DNA of 34,793 nucleotides, taken from NCBI GenBank assembly GCA_045617105.1, contig JAZLHW010000087.1, positions 1-34,793 of the forward strand. The letters run 5' to 3'. The number at the start of each line of letters is the position of its first letter. The stretch's first letter is position 1. The notes beneath the pieces were generated by a model. That model made no database searches, was not told the origin of the DNA, and saw only the letters and a list, made by a program, of their open reading frames with translations. Made by a program: the position numbers and the translations under genes. The stretch is from CALELM01 sp045617105 (GTDB taxonomy: Bacteria > Bacillota > Negativicutes > Selenomonadales > Selenomonadaceae). Below, one piece after another: positions 15,972-23,743 of this stretch.

Positions 15972-17294
15972 TCAGCGAATACTATGCTCCGTTTCGTCAT
16001 ACTCACCGTGGCGAAGAGCATAGATCATGCGCATAATTCCCTTGCAAAGCTTATCAGGATCATGCCGTCCCACATTCGAGTCGTCCAAAAGATCTTCCTT
16101 GACAAAACCGACACCCAAGGCATTGATCGCATCCTCATCGACCTCCACAGGTGTCGAAGCCTGCATGGAGCAGGCTTCCCTGTCCTCCAAGGAAATTGGT
16201 GTGGAATTGACTAAAACAAAGTCGATCGCGCCCTTGCCGGCATGGTCAAGAATTGCCTTGACATGCATAGATGCCGTATATCCATCTGTTTCCCCCGGCT
16301 GCGTCATTACATTGCAAATATAGATCTTCAGTGCATGGCTCCTGCAAAGTGCATCTGCCACACCATCCACCAAAAGATTCGGCATAATGCTCGTATAAAG
16401 ACTGCCGGGGCCCAAGATGATAACATCTGATTCAACAATAGCATCCAGTGCTGACTGCACAGGCGCCACCTTCTCAGGAAAGAGCTTCACACGATAAATT
16501 TTCTTGTGTGCCTCCGGAATATGCGATTCCCCTTCTACTACTGTGCCATCTTCCATGATAGCATCCAGCCGCACATGCTCCTGACTCGCCGGCAGCACCC
16601 GTCCCTTGACCGCAAGAACCTTCGAAGATTCCTTGAGTGCCTGTTCCATATCGCCAGTCACTTCATTCATCGCCGCAAGGAAGAGATTCCCAAAGGAATG
16701 CCCCGCCAGTGCACCTTTTCCCTGAAAGCGGTACTGGAACAGCTTTTCCATCAATGGCTCCGTATCCGCGAGTGCCACCAAGCAATTCCTGAGATCGCCC
16801 GGCGGAAGGATATTCATGTCCTCCCGAAGCCGCCCCGATGAGCCGCCATCATCTGCCACAGTCACGACTGCCGTAACATTGCTGGTATCCGCCTTGATTC
16901 CTCGAAGCAGGACGGACAATCCATGCCCGCCGCCAATCACCGTCACGACAGGGCCCTTCCCCAGCTTGCGTTTCTCATAGATAATATCTACAAGACTCTT
17001 CGAATTATCTGGCAGCAAGATCGTAATGACAGAACGAATGACCTTGCGCATTGCGACCAGCATAATTGCCAATCCCACTGCCACCACCAAAAAGCCCACC
17101 ACGGACGTGATCGTATAATTGTAGCTTCCCTTCCAAAGATACACCATTCGGAAAATCGTTTCCTCTATGATGTCCAAATATTTATAGTTAAAGACCAGCC
17201 CAAGCCCAAGGCTGACCATCATGACTCCTGCCGCAAAAAGCACAAACCATCGCTTGAACATCAAGCCAGGGTAAAGCCATTTCAATAAATGCAT
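15972..17294 (-). CDS. yvcK: YvcK/CofD-like protein with N-terminal membrane segments
   Basis: 440 aa. The C-terminal 320 residues are the YvcK (CofD-like) domain: VTVIGGGHGLSVLLRGIK, VADDGGSSGRLR, PPGDLRNCLVAL, GHSFGNLFLAAM and ILGPGSLYTSI. This domain binds UDP-GlcNAc and links central carbon use with cell-wall synthesis in B. subtilis. The first roughly 110 residues carry two membrane helices (about 15-35 and 63-83), absent from the 317-aa B. subtilis protein, so this one should be membrane-attached. I chose ATG 17294, 16 bases after the rapZ stop with AAAGGGAC upstream; the in-frame extension to 17342 would overlap rapZ. Confidence 0.92.
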   Translation of the reverse strand: MHLLKWLYPGLMFKRWFVLFAAGVMMVSLGLGLVFNYKYLDIIEETIFRMVYLWKGSYNYTITSVVGFLVVAVGLAIMLVAMRKVIRSVITILLPDNSKSLVDIIYEKRKLGKGPVVTVIGGGHGLSVLLRGIKADTSNVTAVVTVADDGGSSGRLREDMNILPPGDLRNCLVALADTEPLMEKLFQYRFQGKGALAGHSFGNLFLAAMNEVTGDMEQALKESSKVLAVKGRVLPASQEHVRLDAIMEDGTVVEGESHIPEAHKKIYRVKLFPEKVAPVQSALDAIVESDVIILGPGSLYTSIMPNLLVDGVADALCRSHALKIYICNVMTQPGETDGYTASMHVKAILDHAGKGAIDFVLVNSTPISLEDREACSMQASTPVEVDEDAINALGVGFVKEDLLDDSNVGRHDPDKLCKGIMRMIYALRHGEYDETEHSIR

Positions 17295-17310
17295 TCTTTC
17301 GTCCCTTTCC

Positions 17311-18249
17311 TCAACATTCCTCACGCGCATGTTCCAAAACATCGTTCTTCATCAAGTCACGATGCTCCAAGCGCACGGGATACCCTCTTGACTTCAGCAA
17401 GTCATAGAGATGCTTTGCTATGAACACACTGCGGTGCATACCGCCGGTACAGCCAATTGCAATCACAAACTGGTTCTTTCCCTCCTTGATATATTGCGGC
17501 ACCAAAAAGTCTATCATCGGGTCAAGCCGTGCTATAAAATCCTGCGTCACCGGCCACTTGGCAATATACTCAGCAACCTCCTTCACCGCTCCGCTCTTAT
17601 GGCGCATCGTTTCGATATAAAAAGGATTCGGCAGGAAACGCACGTCCAGCACCATATCCGCATCTAACGGCATACCAAACTTGAAGCCGAAGGAAAGCAC
17701 ATTGACACTCATCTGCTCGCCTTCCATACTTCCAAACAGTCGGTAGATCTTATCCCTAAGCTCTACCTTCTTCAATTCAGAGGTATCAATAATATAAGTT
17801 GCCTTGCTGCGTACGGGTGTCAATCGCTCCCGCTCCTTGGCGATACCTTCCGATATACGGGAAGACGGTGCCATCGGATGCCGGCGGCGTGTCTCCTTGT
17901 AGCGCCGAATGATTGCAGCATCGGATGCGTCCATATAAAGCATCTCGTACTCATAATCCGAACGATCCATATCCTCCAGCACCTGCACGAAGGTACCAAA
18001 GAACTCCCTGCTTCTCGTATCTACCACGAGAACCACTTTGCCCACATGCCCGCCTGAATGGGCGCAAAGCTCCACAAACTTCGGAATGAACACGGGCGGA
18101 AGGTTGTCCACGCAAAAATACCCCAAATCCTCCATATAACGGCATGCCTGCGTTTTTCCGCCTCCTGACATCCCCGTCACGATCACCAAGCGCGGCTTTT
18201 CCGTCTCTAGGACTTCCAACCCCTGCTCTGCCTTTTCCATCTCACTCAT
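17311..18249 (-). CDS. rapZ: RapZ/YvcJ nucleotide-binding adaptor
   Basis: About 312 aa. Walker A GMSGGGKTQA (residues 26-35), then YFCVDNLPP typical of the family; C-terminal domain with IRFLPNPFY-like VRFLPNPFY and IGCTGGMHRSVF. RapZ proteins are GTP/ATPases; in E. coli RapZ directs RNase E to the glmZ RNA controlling glucosamine-6-phosphate synthase, and in Bacillus YvcJ influences competence. The ATG at 18249 overlaps the end of the upstream HAD gene by 8 bases (ATGAGTGA), with GGAGAGG before it. The upstream in-frame start at 18309 is less likely. Confidence 0.94.
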   Translation of the reverse strand: MSEMEKAEQGLEVLETEKPRLVIVTGMSGGGKTQACRYMEDLGYFCVDNLPPVFIPKFVELCAHSGGHVGKVVLVVDTRSREFFGTFVQVLEDMDRSDYEYEMLYMDASDAAIIRRYKETRRRHPMAPSSRISEGIAKERERLTPVRSKATYIIDTSELKKVELRDKIYRLFGSMEGEQMSVNVLSFGFKFGMPLDADMVLDVRFLPNPFYIETMRHKSGAVKEVAEYIAKWPVTQDFIARLDPMIDFLVPQYIKEGKNQFVIAIGCTGGMHRSVFIAKHLYDLLKSRGYPVRLEHRDLMKNDVLEHAREEC

Positions 18250-19075
18250 AGTCCTCTCCACGCTCCTGCCTATGCAACACATATCTGTAAATCGCCTTTG
18301 CAAATCCATCTTCCGTGCAATCCTCTGTCACAAAGTCTGCCATTTCCTTGACATGCGGCAAAGCATTTCCCATAGCCACGCTCTTTCCTGCCGCAGCCAG
18401 CATCGGCACATCATTGTCCGAATCCCCAATCGCCATGGTTTCCTCCATTGGGATTCCGAGCTTCTCTGCAAGCCTTTCAAGAGCCGCAGCCTTGCTCACG
18501 CCAAGATTCGTGATTTCCGCCAAGCAGGGATTGGATCTCACGGCAGAGATCCTGTCCCCGAAATGCTCTCTTAACTGCGCGATCCTCGCATTTGTTTCCT
18601 CTATGCCATCGCTGATAACCAGAAGCTTTGTCACATCTTTCGTCTGCTTCTTCATACCGTCCCAGCCAACAGCATTCCACGGAACCTGCTGATTCGCGAT
18701 ATAAAAATCCGTATACTTGTTTTCTGCCGCAAAGTAAAGCATGTCCTCACTAAAAAGCTGTACATGCCAGCCTCTCTCCCTGCAGAAATCTATCACCTCA
18801 TGGATCAGCTCCGGTGCAAGAAAGCTGGAGTACAGCACCTCGCCCCGTACCGACTTGATCAGTGCTCCATTATAGGTGATGAGAGGAACATCCACCCCCA
18901 GCTTCTTTGCCAAAGGCAATGTCGCCCGATACATGCGTCCTGTCGCAATCGTGACGACCACGCCGCTTTGCACAGCCTCCCTGACAGCACGGACATTTCC
19001 CACAGACACCTCATGCCCAGATGGTACCAGCGTACCATCCAGATCCGTCACAAACAATCTCACGGACACAGCCAT
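18242..19075 (-). CDS. HAD-superfamily (Cof-type) phosphatase
   Basis: 277 aa with motif I DLDGT (residues 11-15), motif II TGR, motif III with Lys near VSKAAAL, and motif IV GDSDNDVPML. It is a Cof/YidA-type sugar-phosphate or flavin-phosphate phosphatase of the cytoplasm; substrate unknown. It is the first gene of the operon leading into rapZ and overlaps it by 8 bases. GAGGGA is very close to the ATG at 19075, and a good promoter lies at 19107-19135. Confidence 0.9.
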   Translation of the reverse strand: MAVSVRLFVTDLDGTLVPSGHEVSVGNVRAVREAVQSGVVVTIATGRMYRATLPLAKKLGVDVPLITYNGALIKSVRGEVLYSSFLAPELIHEVIDFCRERGWHVQLFSEDMLYFAAENKYTDFYIANQQVPWNAVGWDGMKKQTKDVTKLLVISDGIEETNARIAQLREHFGDRISAVRSNPCLAEITNLGVSKAAALERLAEKLGIPMEETMAIGDSDNDVPMLAAAGKSVAMGNALPHVKEMADFVTEDCTEDGFAKAIYRYVLHRQERGEDYE

Positions 19076-19106
19076 TCCCTCACTTTCCTAAAAATCCATC
19101 ACCCTT

Positions 19107-19135
19107 ATTGTATCTTTTATTGAAGCAACCTTCAA
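19107..19135 (-). promoter_or_regulatory. Promoter of the HAD-rapZ-yvcK-whiA operon
   Basis: On the minus strand TTGAAG (-35, 19130-19135), 17-bp spacer, TACAAT (-10, 19107-19112), 32 bp before the first start. Confidence 0.65.
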
Positions 19136-19401
19136 CCCCTCTCCATAGGTTCGTCCCCTGCATACAGTTTTGCCAAGCATATAATGGTGCAGCTTAAGCA
19201 ACCAAATTAATGACAGCTTCAGTAACACCATATGATTCCTCTTGATCCAGAAGATAACATGGACGAAACATCATATCTTGTGTTATGATGTTTACTGTAG
19301 GGTTACTTTTGTTTATCAAGAAAGAAGTGCATGTCTTATGATATTGCCTTTCCCGCTAGCACATCTGCTAAAATTCTTTTCCAAAAAGGATTGATTACAA
19401 A
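19136..19401 (+). other. Intergenic left edge of the AT-rich island
   Basis: 266 bases without a credible ORF. GC content drops along it towards the restriction-modification genes, so the island boundary lies here. A possible plus-strand promoter is TTATCA (19313-19318), 18-bp spacer, TATGAT (19337-19342), about 60 bp before the methyltransferase start. I see no tRNA, direct repeat or integrase marking an attachment site. Confidence 0.4.
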
Positions 19402-20397
19402 ATGAACTTGAAAACTTTTTTTGATTTTTGTTCCGGAATAGGTGCTGGAAGATTAGGTCTTGAACAATGTGGACTATCATGCGTTGGACATTCCGATACC
19501 AGCCGACTGGCAGATACAACATATAGGCTTCTTCACAATGCTGCCGAAGATAGAAATTTTGGCAATTTAAAAAAATTATCAGGAGACACCTTACCAAGTT
19601 ATGATATTTTAATTGCTGGATTTCCCTGTCAATCATTTTCGATTATCGGACGGCAGGAAGGATTTAAGGATGATCGTGGACAAATTATTTTTCACTTGGC
19701 AAGGTTATTGCGTGAATCACATCCCAAGTGTTTCATTTTAGAAAACGTAAAAGGACTTGTCACGCACGATAATGGCAAAACCATAAAAAGAATTCTCAAG
19801 GAACTTGATAACTCTGGCTATATAACAAGCTATCGTGTAATAGCAAGTCTTGATTGCGGAATTCCTCAGATGCGGCAACGTGTGTATTTTATAGGTTTTG
19901 ATAAATCCCTAAACCTAAACGTCAAAAATTTCCATTGGCCTAATCGTGTCCCTGCACAACAGCTGTCAAAATTTTTGATTGATGAAGACAATATCCCCTC
20001 AGACGTAGATATGTACTATTTTACGAGATATCTTACAAATCCTACCAACATTGACAGACACTACTCTCTAAGGAAATTTCTAGAAGAAGAATATTTAATT
20101 TTAGATACTAGAATGAATGATATGCGGTTGTATCGAAACAAGGTGCCAACCTTGCGAGCACAGAGAGATGGAATATATTACGTTAAAAATCATGAACTTA
20201 GAATCCTGTCGGGGTATGAAGCACTACTTTTGCAGGGATTTCCTGTGGATTATGCAGATAGAGTAAAAGGCGTAGTGAATAATCGTCATCTGCTTATGCA
20301 GGCTGGAAATGCTATGACCGTTCATGTAATTAAATTACTTGGCAAACAAATATTGGAATTTATGGAGGATGACAATGAAACCAGGAGAACAATTTGA
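19402..20397 (+). CDS. DNA (cytosine-5) methyltransferase, specificity unknown
   Basis: 331 aa with the C5-methyltransferase motifs in order: I FDFCSGIGAGRLGL (residues 7-20), IV GFPCQSFS (73-80, catalytic Cys76), VI ENVKG (114-118), VIII IPQMRQRVYFIGF (154-166), IX RILSGYEALLLQGFP and X LLMQAGNAM. It transfers methyl from S-adenosylmethionine to a cytosine in its target. The target-recognition region (about 190-250, MRLYRNKVPTLRAQ) is unlike that of M.HhaI, so it probably reads a different or overlapping site. AAAAGGA lies upstream of the ATG. AT-rich codon use contrasts with the neighbours. It overlaps the downstream endonuclease gene by 23 bases, as in co-regulated type II systems. Confidence 0.92.
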   Translation: MNLKTFFDFCSGIGAGRLGLEQCGLSCVGHSDTSRLADTTYRLLHNAAEDRNFGNLKKLSGDTLPSYDILIAGFPCQSFSIIGRQEGFKDDRGQIIFHLARLLRESHPKCFILENVKGLVTHDNGKTIKRILKELDNSGYITSYRVIASLDCGIPQMRQRVYFIGFDKSLNLNVKNFHWPNRVPAQQLSKFLIDEDNIPSDVDMYYFTRYLTNPTNIDRHYSLRKFLEEEYLILDTRMNDMRLYRNKVPTLRAQRDGIYYVKNHELRILSGYEALLLQGFPVDYADRVKGVVNNRHLLMQAGNAMTVHVIKLLGKQILEFMEDDNETRRTI

Positions 20398-21175
20398 ATT
20401 AGAGGCTTTAAAATATTTAAAAAATACATATTCTAATAGCCGCATTGATTACAAGCTACGCAATACCTCTGACTCTACGAAATCAGATATTGAGGTCTAT
20501 TTGAATGGGGCATTATCTTTCTTTATAGAAGCGAAAGATGCCTATGCTCAATCGGGGCAATTCGTTCTTTTGGCTGATGAAGAAAAGAAAAAATTTATAT
20601 TCTCCCCAAGAAACAAAAGCACCACCGATGAAATCACAGAATTAATGATTACGCATATGAACAATGATTTTGACAGGTTTTATTCCGCAGGTACTTCTGG
20701 TGCATCTCTTGATATAGATAACACCATATTTTCATCGTGGATAAAAAATTACTATAAAGCAAAGGCAGTTTCTTTTATTATCTCTAGGTTAAATGAATCA
20801 TTTGTTATCCTTCCTTTAGATAAAATCAATGAATATTTCGATATATCTGCAAACTATCGAATTAAGAAAAGCGGATCTAGGGCGCCATCCCAAAAATATA
20901 TTCAAGATATCAAGAAAGCATTTCGTGAGGTTTATGCTAGCATTCAATATAAATACGAAAATAAAAAACTGTACGCTAACATTGCCGAAAAACTTACCAT
21001 CGAAAAATTGTTCCTTGATAAGTATTATTATCTACTTGCTAAAAGAGATAATGACAGTTATGAAATCAGACAACTCTCAAATACAAATAACATGAATGTC
21101 ATTTTCACACTCAAAATAAAACAAGAGCAAGTCAGCGAGGACTTGCTCTTGTTTAAAACAGCGATAAACATTTAA
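20375..21175 (+). CDS. Type II restriction endonuclease, R.HhaI-like
   Basis: 266 aa. From memory of R.HhaI, several blocks match closely: SDSTKSDI, FFIEAKDAYAQSGQFVLL, FSPRNKS, SWIKNYYKAKAVSF and YRIKKSGSR. A PD-(D/E)xK active site is suggested by Asp38 and Glu52-Ala-Lys54. The predicted cut site is therefore GCGC, inferred from homology and from the M.HhaI-like enzyme on the other strand. GGAGG (20364-20368) is six bases before the ATG at 20375, inside the end of the methyltransferase gene; the in-frame codon at 20339 lacks a ribosome site. Its last 60 bases contain a terminator hairpin for the opposing operon, and its stop overlaps the opposing small gene by four bases. Confidence 0.82.
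   Translation: MKPGEQFELEALKYLKNTYSNSRIDYKLRNTSDSTKSDIEVYLNGALSFFIEAKDAYAQSGQFVLLADEEKKKFIFSPRNKSTTDEITELMITHMNNDFDRFYSAGTSGASLDIDNTIFSSWIKNYYKAKAVSFIISRLNESFVILPLDKINEYFDISANYRIKKSGSRAPSQKYIQDIKKAFREVYASIQYKYENKKLYANIAEKLTIEKLFLDKYYYLLAKRDNDSYEIRQLSNTNNMNVIFTLKIKQEQVSEDLLLFKTAINI
21111..21152 (-). terminator. Intrinsic terminator inside the endonuclease coding region
   Basis: ACAAGAGCAAGT (21121-21132) and ACTTGCTCTTGT (21141-21152) form a perfect 12-bp stem with an 8-base loop. On the minus strand it is followed by TTTATTTT, so it should end the M.HhaI-like operon. On the plus strand only TTGTTTAAAA follows. It is translated as part of the endonuclease C-terminus. Confidence 0.8.
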
Positions 21176-21468
21176 CTTTGTGGCTCTTCAATAAACTGTA
21201 TATAAAGATTTACGGCATATCTATAAGTTCCCATTGCGTATTTTCCAATAGGCAACGTACACTTTGGATAAGATTTCATCGCCTCGTTCTTCCCATTATT
21301 TGCCAATGCTTGAATAATCTTAGAACATCTATCCATTTTATATTCATCATCAAGATTGCAAAAATTAAATTCTTTTTCTATTCTTTTCAGTCTTGAAATC
21401 GTATCGCCAATTACTTTATGATTTTTATTGTTTTGGTTTAGCCAATTTCTGAATCCGATTTCATCCAT
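21172..21468 (-). CDS. Small protein coupled to the M.HhaI-like gene, function unknown
   Basis: 98 aa starting MDEIGFRNWLN. I do not recognise the family for certain. It is basic and helical; the N-terminal segment with ISRLKRIEKEF resembles short domains found in restriction-associated proteins and the core-binding helices of tyrosine recombinases, but no catalytic residues are present. The ATG at 21468 overlaps the methyltransferase stop by 8 bases, with GGGAGG eight bases upstream, so it is translationally coupled. Codon use is AT-rich like the rest of the island. Candidate roles are a controller of the system, a methyltransferase partner or an endonuclease-binding protein; none is shown by sequence. 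Confidence 0.7.
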   Translation of the reverse strand: MDEIGFRNWLNQNNKNHKVIGDTISRLKRIEKEFNFCNLDDEYKMDRCSKIIQALANNGKNEAMKSYPKCTLPIGKYAMGTYRYAVNLYIQFIEEPQS

Positions 21469-22450
21469 CAGTGCGACCTCCCAAAGTATCGCTGATTTGT
21501 TTAACAATGAGTTGAAGTACGTCTATTACAACTGAATTTCCGAACTGCTTGTAGGCTTGGTTCTTGTTGTCGCTCATTATATAACTGTCGGGATACCCCA
21601 TAATTCTGGCACATTCGCGGGGATGTAATTTTCTCGGTCTTCCATTTATCAAGTATCCACCAGTTTTTGCAAATACACCTCCGCCATATGCAGAAAGTGT
21701 AATGGCAATTCCCTTTGTACTATATATCCTCTCTCCTTGCCCGCCTTTATTTATAATGCCCAATCGAATAGAGGTATCGCTATAATTTTCGTCTGTAGTA
21801 CCATTATAGTATGTATCGGGTCTATTTACATATAAATCTTCTACAAGGCTCTCATCATCCAACAGAAAATCTTCCACATGACGTTTTAGCTGAAATGGTT
21901 TAGGATATGAAAAATCTGTAGTTTTTAAATCCTTTCTGAAACATACCATATAAATACGTTCTCTTTTTTGTGGAACACCGTAATTCACAGCATTGAGAAC
22001 TTTCTGATTGAATGTATACCCTAACTTATCCATTGTTTCCTTCACTATTTGAAGAGTATGTCCATTATCGTGTGTAGCAAAATTTTTTACATTTTCCAAA
22101 AAAACCACCTTGGGTTTTTTAGCTCGAACAATTCTCGCTACGTCAAAAAATAAAGTTCCCCTGTTATCTTCAAAACCTCGCTGTTTTCCACTAATTGAAA
22201 ATGCTTGGCAAGGAAATCCTGCACATAGAATATCGTGATCAGGAATAGTTGTTTCATCGACTTTTGTAATATCACCTTCTGGTAAGTCTCCGAAATTTCT
22301 TTGATAAACCTTTTGCACCGACTCATCCCATTCGTTAGAATAAACGCATTTTGTACCAAATGATTCCAGTGCTAGACGAAAACCTCCAAGACCTGCAAAA
22401 AGATCTATAAAAGTATATCCTTTCAAAGATTGTTCTTTTATTTCAAGCAT
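21461..22450 (-). CDS. DNA (cytosine-5) methyltransferase, M.HhaI orthologue (predicted GCGC)
   Basis: 329 aa and very similar, from memory, to M.HhaI along its whole length. Motif I FIDLFAGLGGFRLALES (14-30), catalytic Cys81 in GFPCQAFSISGKQ, ENV (119-121), QKRERIY (161-167), the recognition region GKGG-type KGGQGERIYSTKGIAITLSAYGGG-like stretch (235-258) and GNSVV near 304. The DNA-contacting Gln/Arg pair (M.HhaI Gln237 and Arg240) is present at 238 and 241. Predicted product: the inner cytosine of GCGC methylated at C5, protecting against the R.HhaI-like enzyme. AGGAG lies nine bases before the ATG. It is transcribed from the palindromic promoter at 22482-22515. Low GC marks it as acquired. 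Confidence 0.93.
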   Translation of the reverse strand: MLEIKEQSLKGYTFIDLFAGLGGFRLALESFGTKCVYSNEWDESVQKVYQRNFGDLPEGDITKVDETTIPDHDILCAGFPCQAFSISGKQRGFEDNRGTLFFDVARIVRAKKPKVVFLENVKNFATHDNGHTLQIVKETMDKLGYTFNQKVLNAVNYGVPQKRERIYMVCFRKDLKTTDFSYPKPFQLKRHVEDFLLDDESLVEDLYVNRPDTYYNGTTDENYSDTSIRLGIINKGGQGERIYSTKGIAITLSAYGGGVFAKTGGYLINGRPRKLHPRECARIMGYPDSYIMSDNKNQAYKQFGNSVVIDVLQLIVKQISDTLGGRTDG

Positions 22451-22480
22451 TTTTCATTTCTCCTATAACTTTTTATCCTA

Positions 22481-22515
22481 CTGCCGATTATAGCGCAGTG
22501 CGCTATAATCGGCAA
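22481..22515 (-). promoter_or_regulatory. Palindromic promoter of the M.HhaI-like operon containing two GCGC sites
   Basis: TGCCGATTATAGCGC (22482-22496), AGT, GCGCTATAATCGGCA (22500-22514): a perfect 15-bp inverted repeat. Minus strand: TTGCCG (-35, 22510-22515), 17 bp, TATAAT (-10, 22487-22492). By symmetry the plus strand has CTGCCG (22481-22486), 17 bp, TATAAT (22504-22509). Both GCGC sites (22493-22496 and 22500-22503) lie in the spacer, each touching one -10. Expected start near 22480, about 30 bases before the ATG. Confidence 0.8.
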
Positions 22516-22699
22516 GGCTCGTAAATATGTTATCTTTTTTATAACGCCATTGTTCAAGAAAATGCCATAAGCATTTTCCCTCCAATTTGCGTTTCAACGA
22601 AGCGGGAGATATGCTCACCGCTTGTTAAAATTTGGCATCCCCCACTTACAGCAAGCTGTTGAAGAAGGGGACATCTTAGCTTCGCTATCACAAAAACAC
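22516..22699. other. Intergenic right edge of the island with hairpins
   Basis: No ORF. GAAAATGC/GCATTTTC (22558-22578) is a small hairpin. At 22639-22670 CCCCCACTT, an inner hairpin ACAGC-AA-GCTGT, and GAAGAAGGGG form a two-tier structure followed by ACATCTTAGC. This resembles the terminal hairpins of IS200/IS605-type elements, but no transposase is present, so it may be a relic end. Confidence 0.3.
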
Positions 22700-23743
22700 C
22701 TAATGACAAGAATGGAAGTTATCCAACATACTGCCGTCTATGTCAACCGCACGAGATATTTTCCCGCTCTGCCAAAGTGCTTTCATTCCAGTTTCCATCG
22801 TTTGCATACCAAGACTCCGCCCGCTCATCATCACACTTGCCAGCTGAGAATATTTTCCCTGCCGCAGAATGTTTCTCACAGCATCCGTTGCCAGCAAGAC
22901 CTCCATACATGCTGTCCGTCCGCCGCCGGCGAGGGGAACCAGCATTTGCGAAAGGATCGCCGTAACACAGCCAGCCAGCTGGTCACGCACGGAGTCCCGC
23001 TCCGAAGCCTGAAACATTCCCTCCACCCGCATAGCTGCCTCAATGACTGACTTGGAATGAAGCGTTCCCAGCACCAAGATCCCAGACTCCGCCGCCATCA
23101 ATGCCGTCCGCACGGTTTCCGTATCCCGAAGCTCCCCCACCATAATAATGTCCGGCATTTCCCGCAATGCACTTCGCAATGCCTGCGGAAAGGAATGAAA
23201 ATCCGTTCCCAGCTCCCGCTGGCTGATGAACGCATGTTTCGGTGCGTGGACATATTCCACAGGATCCTCCAGCGTAATGACATGCATTGATTTCTCCAAA
23301 GTGATCGCCTCCAAATAAGAAGCGATCGTCGTTGATTTTCCTGAACCAGTCCTGCCCGTAACCAAAACAAGCCCATGCTCTGCCTGCAAGAGTCTCTGAA
23401 AAACCTCCCCTGCCCCGATCTCCTGCAAGGACGGAATCCTATTGGGAATCAGACGCAAGACCACAGAGGGCTTTCCTCCTGCCATAAACACATTCCCCCG
23501 AAAACGCCTTCCCTGCGTTTCCCATGAAAAATCCAGCTCCCACGCTGCGGCAAAATGTTCCCTCTGCTGCGGAGACAGCATTTCCTCCAAAATGCCCTCC
23601 ATTTCTTCCAAGGAAAAAACCGTATCACATGCTTCCATTTTTCCGTCCACACGGAAAAAGCATTTTCTCTCTGCCGCAAGATAAACATCAGACGCATTTT
23701 CTGCAATGGCAAGCAATAGCAACCGTTGAAATTCAACATTCAT
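22700..23743 (-). CDS. pilT: Type IV pilus retraction ATPase PilT-like
   Basis: 347 aa of the PilT/GspE secretion-ATPase superfamily. Walker A GRTGSGKS (130-137), Asp box VITLEDPVEY (155-164), Walker B DIIMVGELRD (198-207), His box LGTLHS (225-230), and AVRNILRQGK, which matches the PilT signature AIRNLIREGK. It drives pilus disassembly and twitching at the inner face of the membrane. The start overlaps the pilB stop by 11 bases. The usual PilC platform and pilin genes do not follow; the restriction-modification island does. Length is normal. Confidence 0.9.
   Translation of the reverse strand: MNVEFQRLLLLAIAENASDVYLAAERKCFFRVDGKMEACDTVFSLEEMEGILEEMLSPQQREHFAAAWELDFSWETQGRRFRGNVFMAGGKPSVVLRLIPNRIPSLQEIGAGEVFQRLLQAEHGLVLVTGRTGSGKSTTIASYLEAITLEKSMHVITLEDPVEYVHAPKHAFISQRELGTDFHSFPQALRSALREMPDIIMVGELRDTETVRTALMAAESGILVLGTLHSKSVIEAAMRVEGMFQASERDSVRDQLAGCVTAILSQMLVPLAGGGRTACMEVLLATDAVRNILRQGKYSQLASVMMSGRSLGMQTMETGMKALWQSGKISRAVDIDGSMLDNFHSCH

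Noticed and set aside
22580..22625. A CRISPR-like repeat (GTTTCAACGAAGCGGGAG).
   Set aside because: It occurs once only, with no spaced copies or cas genes.
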